IMG/VR virus record: IMGVR_UViG_3300002144_000328
Coordinates: 1-32,076 of that record
Strand: one strand, 5' to 3'
Length of the DNA: 32,076 nucleotides
DNA from: a virus
The position numbers were made by a program, and so were the translations under genes. Below are positions 14,143 through 22,103 of this stretch, piece after piece; position 1 is the stretch's first letter, and each line of letters starts with the position of its first letter. The notes under the pieces are model-generated. The model made no database searches, was not told the origin of the DNA, and saw only the letters and a program-made list of their open reading frames with translations.

Positions 14143-14145
14143 TAA

Positions 14146-14331
14146 TTAAACACTCTCTGCATTAACGCCCATTTTAGCGGCAAACAAAAATACTAACCTT
14201 TCTAAACCAAAATCAAATGAAGTTGATTCTTCAGTATCTTCATCCTCGATATAACACATATCATTATCTACATATAATGTGGATGACTCTTCTTCAAGCA
14301 TATCCCAGAAAAGGTTTTCGTCTTTGCTCAT
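14146..14331 (-). CDS. Small acidic hypothetical protein, 61 aa
   Basis: Very acidic N-terminal two thirds (MLEEESS, YIEDEDTEEST), then a hydrophobic helix FGLERLVFLFAAKMGVNA. ATG 14331 with GAGGAA, 8 nt spacing. An acidic DNA-mimic-like role is conceivable but not supported by more than composition. Confidence 0.68.
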   Translation of the reverse strand: MSKDENLFWDMLEEESSTLYVDNDMCYIEDEDTEESTSFDFGLERLVFLFAAKMGVNAESV

Positions 14332-14364
14332 AACATATCTTCCTCTATTGAAATTATTAATATA

Positions 14365-14393
14365 ATATTAACACACAAATGCTATACTGTCAA
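14365..14393 (-). promoter_or_regulatory. Sigma70-type promoter, strong -35, weak -10
   Basis: TTGACA (14393-14388), 17 bp, TAATAT (14370-14365). The -35 box starts 4 bp after the hemC stop, the same placement as the other sites. Confidence 0.68.
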
Positions 14394-14396
14394 CAC

Positions 14397-15152
14397 TTAT
14401 TTGTAAAAGACTGTGCGCATTGTAATTGGATTATCACCTTGTGCGTGTGCAGCAATTTGTGTGTTGCAGTCACCCATAAGACCTTTAAGTAAAGCGCGTT
14501 CTAAATTAGATTGACGGTGGGTTAAATTGTGGTCGGCGCGTTTTACTATAGCAACAGAATCAATATCTGATTTCCTGCATTGTAAAGCTATAGTACCCTG
14601 ACCAATCGCAGGAATAATTGGCAGTATTTTATATGTTCTTTCAATACCCAGTGCTTGTAAACCGGCTTCTGCTAAAACAATAGCATCGTATTCACCAGCG
14701 TCGAGTTTTGCTAAGCGAGTATCGATATTACCTCTGATATGCTTAATTTTTACATTCATTGCAGAATACAATTCTTCTAATTGTGCTGTACGTCTAGGGC
14801 TGCTTGTGCCTAATGTAAATCCGTCAAATACATTTCCAATAATTACATCGTATGGGCTATTACGTTTTAGTGTTGCAGTAACTTCTAGATCTGGGTGTTC
14901 CCAATCTCCAGGCATATCCTTTAAGCTATGTACAGCAACATCGATTTCGTTATCAATCAAAGACATTTCTAACGCACTACAGAAGACACCTTTGCCGCCG
15001 ATTTCGTGAACTGGGACATCGGGGTTTAAATCTCCTATAGTGTTAATAATAACTATCTCAGTATGACACGCTATTGATTTTCTTGCAAGTTCTGCATATG
15101 CTAACGCTAACTTGCTACCTCTAACACCAATTCTTAGTACTCTGGTTGTCAT
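14397..15152 (-). CDS. hemC: Hydroxymethylbilane synthase (porphobilinogen deaminase), short form
   Basis: Polymerises four porphobilinogen units into hydroxymethylbilane. Visible family motifs: VRGSKLALA (residues 10-18), GGKGVF (52-57), SLKDMP with K78/D79, LGTSSPRR (114-121), HIRGNIDTRL (138-147), AIGQG (182-186), and Cys229 in LMGDCNTQIAAHAQ, the residue that carries the dipyrromethane cofactor. 251 aa against about 310: the sequence stops about 22 residues after that Cys, so most of domain 3 is missing. ATG 15152 is shared with the hemF stop as TAATG, with AAGGTGG upstream; a GTG at 15161 is less likely. Last gene of the hemE-hemF-hemC run. Confidence 0.95.
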   Translation of the reverse strand: MTTRVLRIGVRGSKLALAYAELARKSIACHTEIVIINTIGDLNPDVPVHEIGGKGVFCSALEMSLIDNEIDVAVHSLKDMPGDWEHPDLEVTATLKRNSPYDVIIGNVFDGFTLGTSSPRRTAQLEELYSAMNVKIKHIRGNIDTRLAKLDAGEYDAIVLAEAGLQALGIERTYKILPIIPAIGQGTIALQCRKSDIDSVAIVKRADHNLTHRQSNLERALLKGLMGDCNTQIAAHAQGDNPITMRTVFYK

Positions 15153-15946
15153 TATGCCCACCTTACTGTTGGAGGAAGACTCATAAGAATTGCATCCATG
15201 TTACCTCCTGTTTTAAACCCAAACCGAGTTCCTCTATCATACAAAAGATTAAACTCAACATATCTTCCACGTTTAATTTCAAGTATTTCTCTATCTATAT
15301 CACTGTAACCCATATTTAGTGTAGGTGTAATAATACTTCTAATTAGATCATTAAATGTTCGACCAATATCTTGTACAAATTCAAAGCTCATATCTTTCGG
15401 ATCATGGTACTCAAAGAATATTCCACCAACACCACGAGTTTCTTTACGGTGTGGTAAGTAGAAATATTCGTCACACGCTTTACTAAACTTTGGATAGTAT
15501 TCAAGATTGTAGTAGTCGCAAATGTTTTCTAATTTCTTATGATATGATTTAGTATCAAACGGCATACACGGAGTAACATCCATGCCGCCACCAAACCATT
15601 CTTTAGTACTTGTTTTCAGATAACGTGTATTGAAATGCATCGCTGGGGCATGAGGATTCCAAGGATGCAGAACAACACTAATGCCGGTAGCTTGATATCT
15701 ATCGTGCTCTTCAGTACCTGGAATTTCTTTTGCAAACTTTGGATCAAATTCAGATTCGATCTTAGAGAAGTTTACAGTTCCTTTCTCGAACACATCACCG
15801 TGTATAGTCATATGCTGCTGAGTCCAGCCTTTCTTGCCGTCGGTGTCTGAATGAACTTCCATTGGGCAATCGTGATCTATACTTGCTAACGTATGCGAAA
15901 TATCGTCTTGGAGTGTTTTAAACCACTCAGCATATAAATCAAACAT
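15152..15946 (-). CDS. hemF: Oxygen-dependent coproporphyrinogen III oxidase
   Basis: Oxidatively decarboxylates coproporphyrinogen III to protoporphyrinogen IX using O2. Strong match along the family: FEKGTVNFSKI (53-63), GISVVLHPWNPHAPAMHFNTRY (88-109), WFGGGMDVTP (117-126), RKETRGVGGIFFE (167-179) and the C-terminal GRYVEFNLLYDRGTRFGFKTGG and ILMSLPP. 264 aa; it ends shortly after the VRW motif, so it lacks the last 20 or so residues of longer bacterial forms. ATG 15946 overlaps the hemE stop (TAATG). An aerobic step, fitting an aerobic host. Confidence 0.97.
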   Translation of the reverse strand: MFDLYAEWFKTLQDDISHTLASIDHDCPMEVHSDTDGKKGWTQQHMTIHGDVFEKGTVNFSKIESEFDPKFAKEIPGTEEHDRYQATGISVVLHPWNPHAPAMHFNTRYLKTSTKEWFGGGMDVTPCMPFDTKSYHKKLENICDYYNLEYYPKFSKACDEYFYLPHRKETRGVGGIFFEYHDPKDMSFEFVQDIGRTFNDLIRSIITPTLNMGYSDIDREILEIKRGRYVEFNLLYDRGTRFGFKTGGNMDAILMSLPPTVRWA

Positions 15947-16926
15947 TATTCAAACCTATTCCTTACTTTATCAATAAAGTATTTAACATTAGCGTTTGGT
16001 GTTGTCTTATGTATGCCGTGACCAAGCCCACAGATCCAACCTGCAGTATTAACTCCGTCTAAACTATCGAGCCACTTATCTAATTCGTAATGATATAACT
16101 TATTTTCCAATAACATATGGTGTTCATCAAAGTTACCTTGAACAAATCCGTTAGTGTGAGTCTTCAATGTCTTAGCTAAATCTTGTGTAGAATCAATACC
16201 AATACCACACCAATTCATTTTCTTTACTTTCGGCAGACTACCTTTCGGTAAATCACGTGAATAATATCCTACGTTACCAATATCTGCAAGTTCTTCTAAC
16301 ATTGGGAGATACGTATTATTATAATAGTTTTTGCTACAATTGCGCAAGCCACTATCAAATATCATTACGACTTCGGCGCCAGCAACTTTCTGTGCTCGGA
16401 TGCTTCTAGCCATTAGTGGAATAATAACATCTTTAAGATACGTTGTTTTAAAGTCATTGCTTACTTTATTACCGCCTAGTGCATAGTTCAATACACTCCA
16501 AGGGCCACCAACAAAACCGATAAGACTCTTATTGCTAGGTAGCTTTTCTCGAGTAAGTTCCATAGCAGACTGTTGAAAAGATAAGTGATCCATTGCTTTG
16601 TCGAAGTCAGTGTGGTCTTTCCAATTATCTTCGTTAAGGTGAAATTCAAACTTAGGGGCTGGGTCAAACTTTAAAGGAAGACCCAGCCCCTCGACATGCC
16701 AAAGAATATCGCTAAATAAAATAGCAGCATCGAAGTCAAATTGTGTAATAGGTAACATAGCAACTTTAGAAGCAATCTGTGGTAGTTTACACATTTGCTC
16801 AAAATTGTACGATTCTTTTATTTCCATGTATGTTGGCTGATATCGGCCAGCTTGTCTCATCATCCAAATAGGAGGACACGGTTGCTCTACTCGATTAACA
16901 GCATTAGTAAATTTATTTGCGTCCAT
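15946..16926 (-). CDS. hemE: Uroporphyrinogen III decarboxylase
   Basis: Removes four carboxyls from uroporphyrinogen III to give coproporphyrinogen III, the step that commits flux to heme or chlorophyll rather than siroheme or B12. MRQAGRY holds the substrate-binding Arg24 and Arg28; Asp73 in ILFSDIL is the central catalytic-type Asp; GFVGGPWSVLNY has the Tyr148; GLGHGI has His303. At 326 aa it is nearly full length. ATG 16926 with GAGGA, 8 nt spacing, inside the end of the metallophosphoesterase gene. First of three overlapping heme genes. Confidence 0.97.
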   Translation of the reverse strand: MDANKFTNAVNRVEQPCPPIWMMRQAGRYQPTYMEIKESYNFEQMCKLPQIASKVAMLPITQFDFDAAILFSDILWHVEGLGLPLKFDPAPKFEFHLNEDNWKDHTDFDKAMDHLSFQQSAMELTREKLPSNKSLIGFVGGPWSVLNYALGGNKVSNDFKTTYLKDVIIPLMARSIRAQKVAGAEVVMIFDSGLRNCSKNYYNNTYLPMLEELADIGNVGYYSRDLPKGSLPKVKKMNWCGIGIDSTQDLAKTLKTHTNGFVQGNFDEHHMLLENKLYHYELDKWLDSLDGVNTAGWICGLGHGIHKTTPNANVKYFIDKVRNRFE

Positions 16927-17458
16927 CTCTTACATCCTCGATGTGAATAGGTGTATAGTCTATATGCTCAACACATACACATTTGTGCATAGGTGTAGGA
17001 CTAGGATTCTGGTGGATGTGACCATGCACGTTCAAAGGAGTTCCTGGAAAATTACTAAATCGACCTTCGTACATGGTAGTTTCATGTTGTGGAGTATGTG
17101 TTAAAAGCATTCCAAACTCTGGCCACATTCTCCACATCATAATCTTTTGAAACAGTTTGTGCTGAACCATAAACTTAATATCATCATGGTTACCGACAAC
17201 AAGCCTCTTAGCACCATGAAGACGCGCAAAGTTTTCAAGAAACTTTTCTTTCGGTCCCATAAACACGTCACCAAGATGGTACACGATATCGCCGGGTTTA
17301 ACTGTCTTGTTCCATTGCTGGATCATGTGCTCATCCATTTCTTCAACAGACGAAAACAAATTTCCACGAATCAATGGACCATTTTCACCTCCATCACGAA
17401 ACTTAAGAATGTTTTCATGCCCAAAGTGTGTATCACTTATCAGCCAAATATCTCTCAT
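16913..17458 (-). CDS. Calcineurin-like metallophosphoesterase, 181 aa
   Basis: Metal-site motifs in the usual order: SDTHFGHENI (residues 8-17), HLGDVFMG, VVGNHDD, LLTHTP and VHGHIH. Two-metal phosphoesterase; substrate (nucleotide, RNA end, phosphoprotein or phospho-sugar) not readable. Small forms are common in phages. ATG 17458 with GGGAA, 7 nt spacing; 3 nt past the SleB stop. Overlaps hemE by 14 nt, tying it to the heme operon. Confidence 0.9.
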   Translation of the reverse strand: MRDIWLISDTHFGHENILKFRDGGENGPLIRGNLFSSVEEMDEHMIQQWNKTVKPGDIVYHLGDVFMGPKEKFLENFARLHGAKRLVVGNHDDIKFMVQHKLFQKIMMWRMWPEFGMLLTHTPQHETTMYEGRFSNFPGTPLNVHGHIHQNPSPTPMHKCVCVEHIDYTPIHIEDVRDGRK

Positions 17459-17461
17459 AAT

Positions 17462-17980
17462 TTATTCCCAACGATAGTAAACATGCTTGCCGATTGTGCC
17501 AACCATTTGAAGACTGTCAGCCCAATATGGATCTACATATGTTGCGTGGTAGTGTGTTGCGCCTTCTGTAATGCCACGATATTTACCTAGTGTTATCATA
17601 TCCCAAGCAATACTTTGAGCTTCGTTCCAACGATCCATATCATGTGGTACATCTTCTTTACCATCGCAATACCAAGAAAATTGGCAATCACTACGGCCTG
17701 GTTTGTAACCGTCTTGAACAACTTCACAAATACTACTAGGATATCGCCTATCTAGACTTCTATTAAGAACAACATCTGCAACCGCTGCTTTATCGGCTAG
17801 GTTGCTGCTGCGTGCTTCGTAATAAATGTTTAACGCAAGGCATTCTGACGCTTCTTCTTGCGCTTGAAATACGGCTTGCGTGATAGCAGTGTTTTGTGCT
17901 TGGGCTTTAGAATGCAATGGAATTAATACTAAAGCTGCAGCTGCGGTCATACTCATTGCTGTACTGATAATGTTTTTCAT
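17462..17980 (-). CDS. Exported SleB-type cell wall hydrolase, 172 aa
   Basis: Signal peptide with a hydrophobic core (AAAALVLIPL) and AxA cleavage around residue 28. Mature part matches the Hydrolase_2/SleB domain: ECLALNIYYEAR with the catalytic-type Glu55, AAVADVVLNR, CEVV, CQFSWYCDG, ATHYHATYV and WA. Cleaves peptidoglycan from the periplasm. It is far from the lysis block at 29325-31882, so it may serve a different job, such as wall remodelling or superinfection exclusion. ATG 17980 with AAGG upstream. First gene behind promoter 18009-18037. Confidence 0.9.
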   Translation of the reverse strand: MKNIISTAMSMTAAAALVLIPLHSKAQAQNTAITQAVFQAQEEASECLALNIYYEARSSNLADKAAVADVVLNRSLDRRYPSSICEVVQDGYKPGRSDCQFSWYCDGKEDVPHDMDRWNEAQSIAWDMITLGKYRGITEGATHYHATYVDPYWADSLQMVGTIGKHVYYRWE

Positions 17981-18008
17981 TGTTCTGCCTTAATTTGTTT
18001 ATACTATC

Positions 18009-18037
18009 ATTATAAAACATATAAGAACCAATGTCAA
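18009..18037 (-). promoter_or_regulatory. Sigma70-type promoter upstream of the SleB-hem run, perfect consensus
   Basis: TTGACA (18037-18032), 17 bp, TATAAT (18014-18009), with AACTG before the -35 box. The TGA of the 79-aa gene (18036-18034) lies inside the -35 box. This site would transcribe sleB-like, metallophosphoesterase, hemE, hemF and hemC together. Confidence 0.9.
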
Positions 18038-18273
18038 CAGTTATTTATGTTATTTAGCAAGTTTTTTATGCGCCAAAGCATAGTTTTTGTGTTAACATCA
18101 TCTACCCAATAGCTTTCATTTTCAGTCAAGTCTTTGAGCATCTCGAGAAGCATATTGTTATCGGTCCGCAGAGAATCATTGTCCCTGCGGTACTCAGCTT
18201 TTTCTCTCTTATGATGATCGATTTCTAGTTGAAGACCTTCAACCGTTCTTTCGTTTACTTTTAGTATTGCCAT
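18034..18273 (-). CDS. Coiled-coil hypothetical protein, 79 aa
   Basis: Residues 10-52 (GLQLEIDHHKREKAEYRRDN...LLEMLKDLT) form a clear coiled coil with heptad-like leucines; the end has YWVDDVNTKTMLWRIKNLLNNI. Function unknown; could be an adaptor or structural oligomer. ATG 18273 lies within the end of the GT17 gene (35-nt overlap). Confidence 0.75.
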   Translation of the reverse strand: MAILKVNERTVEGLQLEIDHHKREKAEYRRDNDSLRTDNNMLLEMLKDLTENESYWVDDVNTKTMLWRIKNLLNNINNC

Positions 18274-19831
18274 TCTTTACACCATATTTCTCGAAGAATG
18301 CATAATCGCTTGCATACGCTCTTTTAATGAAGTTAATTTGCTCTTCAGAAAAGTCTTGATGCATAATATCTTTATGAGTAACATTATGCTTTTGATCTAC
18401 ACTAAAGTAACTATTAACATCTTCGCGCTTTATAACTTCGATATGTTCAAAGCTATCAGTATCAACGAATCTGCACTGAGGATGGAAATGATGAACCTGT
18501 TGTCCACCTGTAATCTTATTCAAATTGCGAAAGAACAAATCAATCTTTTCTTGTTTTGAAATAGAATTAATGTCTTTATCAAATGTACTAAATATATCTT
18601 TGCCGTAATCAGCATATCGTTGCTTATCTGTAAGGTAAACATTAATCAAAGAAATAAATCTATCAATTGGATCGGTAAAGATCATAATAGGTTTTTTCTT
18701 TTCTTCGATAAACTTCTTATATAATCTAGTGCCACGCATAACCTGCATACGGCCTGGATAACTTTCTTTAATAGTTACTGAGCAACTCCTAGGAACTTCA
18801 AACCAAATCTTACTACTGTTCTCTGGCTCTAGATCATACATTAGAGGCCAATCTAGTTTTTGGCACCAATAGCAATTGCAATCATTGAAAGCGTATGTTT
18901 GTTCAAGCTTAACTTCTGGCAATAAGAAGTCTTTAATAAGCGGGGTCTCAAAGATTATTTCAGGAAGTTCAGAATGTGGATATCTTTTAAGAATATGATC
19001 TTCATTACTATCAGGTGCAACGTTACCTTCAACTGGCTCTGTAGTATCTACAAACTGTTTATAGTCTGAGTATCCACCAGTCTTGTGCCACTTAAAGCTG
19101 TCAAACGCATGTGCGAATGAATCTGCTTTAGTTTGGCGCTGGGCATTAGTACCCATCCACGCAAAGTGCCATCCCATATCTTCTTGTTGAATGCCGCCGT
19201 CAGTAGGGAAACGAATTGGCATATGAATATTACCACAACGAATATTACTAATCTTACAGTGATTGATTTGCTCTTTTGTTGCAAAGAACATAGCGCGCTT
19301 CCAAATTAATGGAGCACCATTGCGATGATGGACACGCAAGTCAGCACGCCCTTGCAAGTATACTAACGGAATTTTAACGATAATATTGGGATGATTATGA
19401 GCCATCTTTGCTAACCACTTAATGTGCTTAGGATTAATAATTTCATCAGCATCGCCATAGATGAATACGTCACGCTTATCAAAATCACGTAATGCAGTCA
19501 TTACAGCATCCTTTTGCAAGCGTTCACGAACACGAGCGTACAAAGAATCTTTATTAGTAGCGTTATTACCAGCGTTACGTCTATCGATCTCTAAGATTTC
19601 AAGGTCTTCAGTATCGGGGATATCATGCTCTACATAGATAATCTTTTCAATAGGAAGACCAAGTTTACGAGCAACCTCTGGAAATTTACGTTCTACAGGT
19701 TGACCAGCATGAGTCTTGTTTGATTCAACAATGATAAATTTATCTACGTGATCTTTTAAAAGGTTTACACGTAAATAAAGTAGTTCTTCTCCGTAAGGAG
19801 CAAACCAAGGAAAACAATCTACAACTTGCAT
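18239..19831 (-). CDS. Glycosyltransferase GT17 fused to a sulfotransferase domain, 530 aa
   Basis: Residues 1-300 match the GT17 family (beta-1,4-GlcNAc transferase type): DCFPWF...EELLYLRVNLL at the start, FIIVESNKTHAG, and the metal-site-like YGDADEIINP (125-134). Residues 340-520 look like a PAPS-dependent sulfotransferase: a 5'-phosphosulfate loop at EVPRSCSVTIK (345-355) and a 3'-phosphate motif TDPIDRFISLI (386-396), then a C-terminal DFSEEQINFIKRAYASDYAFFEKYG typical of Sulfotransfer_2. This suggests one protein that adds a sugar and then sulfates a glycan. Acceptor unknown. ATG 19831 with AAGAGG, 6 nt spacing. Confidence 0.88.
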   Translation of the reverse strand: MQVVDCFPWFAPYGEELLYLRVNLLKDHVDKFIIVESNKTHAGQPVERKFPEVARKLGLPIEKIIYVEHDIPDTEDLEILEIDRRNAGNNATNKDSLYARVRERLQKDAVMTALRDFDKRDVFIYGDADEIINPKHIKWLAKMAHNHPNIIVKIPLVYLQGRADLRVHHRNGAPLIWKRAMFFATKEQINHCKISNIRCGNIHMPIRFPTDGGIQQEDMGWHFAWMGTNAQRQTKADSFAHAFDSFKWHKTGGYSDYKQFVDTTEPVEGNVAPDSNEDHILKRYPHSELPEIIFETPLIKDFLLPEVKLEQTYAFNDCNCYWCQKLDWPLMYDLEPENSSKIWFEVPRSCSVTIKESYPGRMQVMRGTRLYKKFIEEKKKPIMIFTDPIDRFISLINVYLTDKQRYADYGKDIFSTFDKDINSISKQEKIDLFFRNLNKITGGQQVHHFHPQCRFVDTDSFEHIEVIKREDVNSYFSVDQKHNVTHKDIMHQDFSEEQINFIKRAYASDYAFFEKYGVKNGNTKSKRKNG

Positions 19832-19832
19832 A

Positions 19833-20420
19833 TTAGCCTCTTCTTTCCAAAACTGTTAACCCATTGTTATTAGACTTATGCATTTTAAACGTCCAGTGTG
19901 GATTTTTAATTATAAAATCAATAATTGCTGGAAGTAAACCTTGACCAGCCATAGCTTTACGGTCGGGGTTTTTAGCCCAATCTGCTTGCTCATCACGTAC
20001 GCCGTAAGTATGTGTATCATGAAAAGCTAGATATTTACGAGCTGCGTTACCATGCAAATGGAGTTCATCACGTAATTGCTTTTGAGAATGCCAAGTATCG
20101 ATAAAAATCATATCAGTTGGTTCAATAAGAATATTAAGAGTATTACCTTTTTGATATTCAACATCTTTACCAACCTTACGAGCCATTTTAAATAAGTCCA
20201 TAAGAGGATTATGAATTTCTAAATCATATGCTCTGAGTGTTACCGGAGCTTTCAGAAAAGCTTTTGTGCTAGACCCAAACCTACTACCAAACTCGGTAAT
20301 ATGTGTACAATCTTGAGCTAGTGTGCTTAAATCATGCAAGTGCTCGTTAATATCAGACTTCGCATTTAGCTCAGTCTGATATTCGCTTTCGATTACTCTA
20401 TTCCAATCTTTTAAATTCAT
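19833..20420 (-). CDS. Class I SAM-dependent methyltransferase-like protein, 195 aa
   Basis: ITEFGSRFGSSTKAFL is the SAM-binding glycine loop, LRAYDLEIHN the second strand acid, MIFIDTWHSQKQLRDEL the central motif, and YLAFHDTHTYG a metal-site-like HDxH. This combination resembles Methyltransf_24/cephalosporin-hydroxylase-like proteins of sugar clusters. I choose ATG 20420 (GGTGG, 8 nt, ATGA overlap with the RmlB-like stop) over a GTG at 20432. Probably modifies a sugar made or transferred by its neighbours. Confidence 0.82.
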   Translation of the reverse strand: MNLKDWNRVIESEYQTELNAKSDINEHLHDLSTLAQDCTHITEFGSRFGSSTKAFLKAPVTLRAYDLEIHNPLMDLFKMARKVGKDVEYQKGNTLNILIEPTDMIFIDTWHSQKQLRDELHLHGNAARKYLAFHDTHTYGVRDEQADWAKNPDRKAMAGQGLLPAIIDFIIKNPHWTFKMHKSNNNGLTVLERRG

Positions 20421-21442
20421 ACGTCTAACCACCGTCTATTTTCTAGTGTCCATTTAACAACCTCAGCAATACGTTGATGTACTGGTTTAGGTTCCCATCC
20501 CATTTGTTTCATACGCTCCCCGCTTAGTGCATAACGCAAATCATGACCAGGACGGCTGCTATGGAAATCCATAAATTGGTAATTCAATTCTTTACCTTGT
20601 GCGTCAGCAATCATCTGAGCAAGCTCTAAATTGTTTAATTCAGTTGCACCACAAATATTAAACTTAGGGCACTTAACACCAGTATTATTTGTAGTATTAA
20701 GAGTAAGATTAGATTGAAGCAAGAATAGTGTAGCATCTGCTACGTCTTCGGCATGGATATAATGGCGCGAGCCAGGAATTGTTTTTGTCTCATCAGAGTG
20801 AATTGTTACCATGCCGCCATCTCGTACATTACGGATAGTCATAGGAATAAACTTCTCAGGATGCTGACGCTCACCAAACACATTCATAGTATGCGTAATA
20901 TAGATTGGCATATTATATGTATTTTGGTATGCTACTGCGAGTTCTTCGCCACCTGCTTTAGATGCGCTATAAGGATTAGTACTATTATAACGGTCATATT
21001 CGTCGTATTTTACTCCGTCAGGTGCTGGCCCAAATACTTCATCTGTTGAGAAATATAAGAAGCGTTCAAGGTTTGTTTGTTTACGCGCAAACTCTAAGAT
21101 GTTGCATGTGCCAACAACGTTATCCATTACAAATTCCATTGGGAAGTCGATAGACCTATCAACGTGAGAACCAGCTGCTAAGTGAGCAATAACATTAATT
21201 GGACCAATGTCAGCAACGAGCATTGGGTTGAATTCAGCTTTCAGATCATGGAAAATTGTGCGTAAACGCTTGCGTTCTTCTGCTGTTCTTTCTTGCAAAA
21301 GATCATGAAGACGATTAAGATTTCCGCTGTAGTCTAAACGATCTACAGTAATAACTTCCCAATCGGTGGTTTTTAGTACTTGGTTGATCAGGTGGTGAGC
21401 AATAAAACCACCGCCACCTGTAATAAGTATTCTCTTTGTCAT
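20417..21442 (-). CDS. dTDP-glucose 4,6-dehydratase-like (RmlB-type SDR), 341 aa
   Basis: Extended short-chain dehydrogenase: NAD-binding TGGGGFIAHH at residues 8-17, HLAAGSHVDRS, the catalytic STDEV (132-136) with the Asp-Glu pair of dehydratases, and YSASK (158-162). Makes a 4-keto-6-deoxy sugar nucleotide in the RmlB reaction; another NDP-sugar dehydratase or epimerase is possible. Near full length. ATG 21442 with GGAG, 5 nt spacing. Adjacent methyltransferase and GT17-sulfotransferase suggest a surface-glycan path. Confidence 0.88.
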   Translation of the reverse strand: MTKRILITGGGGFIAHHLINQVLKTTDWEVITVDRLDYSGNLNRLHDLLQERTAEERKRLRTIFHDLKAEFNPMLVADIGPINVIAHLAAGSHVDRSIDFPMEFVMDNVVGTCNILEFARKQTNLERFLYFSTDEVFGPAPDGVKYDEYDRYNSTNPYSASKAGGEELAVAYQNTYNMPIYITHTMNVFGERQHPEKFIPMTIRNVRDGGMVTIHSDETKTIPGSRHYIHAEDVADATLFLLQSNLTLNTTNNTGVKCPKFNICGATELNNLELAQMIADAQGKELNYQFMDFHSSRPGHDLRYALSGERMKQMGWEPKPVHQRIAEVVKWTLENRRWLDV

Positions 21443-21496
21443 AATATCTCCGTCATCAATAACATGTTATAAGCAGTATTTCTTAACTGTATTTAT

Positions 21497-21916
21497 CTAC
21501 TTTAGCCAACCGATTTTTTCACCGGCTTCGATGCGGCGTTCAGCTTCTGCTCTAGACCCAGGATAACGTGTAGCCCAACTAATAATCAATGCGAACGTGA
21601 TAGCCATATAAATTGTAGCTTTAACGTTTGCAACTGTAAGGAAAAATACCACAAGTGAAGTAGCCATGACTGCTACCATAAGATATTTCGCTGCTGTTGG
21701 GTATACTCGATATGTTGACCAGTTTTTAATAAACGGTCCGAATCGTGGATGATTCATAATCCATGCATGGAATCTTGGACTTGATTTTGCAAAGCAGAAC
21801 GTTGCACCAAGAATTGGAGTACTCCAAGGTAAGCCAGGAATTAATACTCCAAGATAAGCTACACCTACTAAGATAATTCCTAGGGTAAACCAAAATGCTC
21901 TTTTAATTTTATTCAT
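21497..21916 (-). CDS. DUF454 (YbaN-like) inner membrane protein, 139 aa
   Basis: Three or four hydrophobic spans; the conserved GVLIPGLPWSTPILGATFCFAKSSPRFHAWIMNHPRFGP is the DUF454 signature, followed by two more spans (MVAVMATSLVVFFLTVA, ATIYMAITFALIISW). Function unknown. Start at ATG 21916 with GAGGAAAG; longer upstream reading lacks an ATG with RBS and overlaps the next gene. Lies two genes after the ALAS gene in the same direction, so a link to tetrapyrroles can be asked but is not shown. Confidence 0.88.
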   Translation of the reverse strand: MNKIKRAFWFTLGIILVGVAYLGVLIPGLPWSTPILGATFCFAKSSPRFHAWIMNHPRFGPFIKNWSTYRVYPTAAKYLMVAVMATSLVVFFLTVANVKATIYMAITFALIISWATRYPGSRAEAERRIEAGEKIGWLK

Positions 21917-21926
21917 AATACTTTCC

Positions 21927-22103
21927 TCATGATATTTTCTTCCAATACTTGTTATCCCATTCTGTAGGCAATTGACCGGCGTATTCTTCACCGGTTTCCA
22001 TATCTACTAATTTCCATTTTGCGGGACATTTTGTTTTAATTTGAAGATGCTGTGGAATAAGAAATTCAGGTACTAGTGTGCCGTCTATTAATTTCCTATC
22101 CAT
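21927..22103 (-). CDS. Small conserved-type phage protein, 58 aa
   Basis: Central [19 protein letters not shown], then [10 protein letters not shown]. The 'W-x-L-V-D-x-E-T-G-E' core resembles small proteins I recall from cyanophage-like genomes. ATG 22103 overlaps the ALAS stop by 8 nt; the GAAGG lies directly before the ATG, so the start is less certain. It fills the gap between ALAS and DUF454. Confidence 0.7.
   Translation of the reverse strand: MDRKLIDGTLVPEFLIPQHLQIKTKCPAKWKLVDMETGEEYAGQLPTEWDNKYWKKIS

Noticed and set aside
17147-17590. 147-aa open frame on the plus strand
   Set aside because: Antisense to the metallophosphoesterase and SleB-like genes, which have clear motifs; no RBS.
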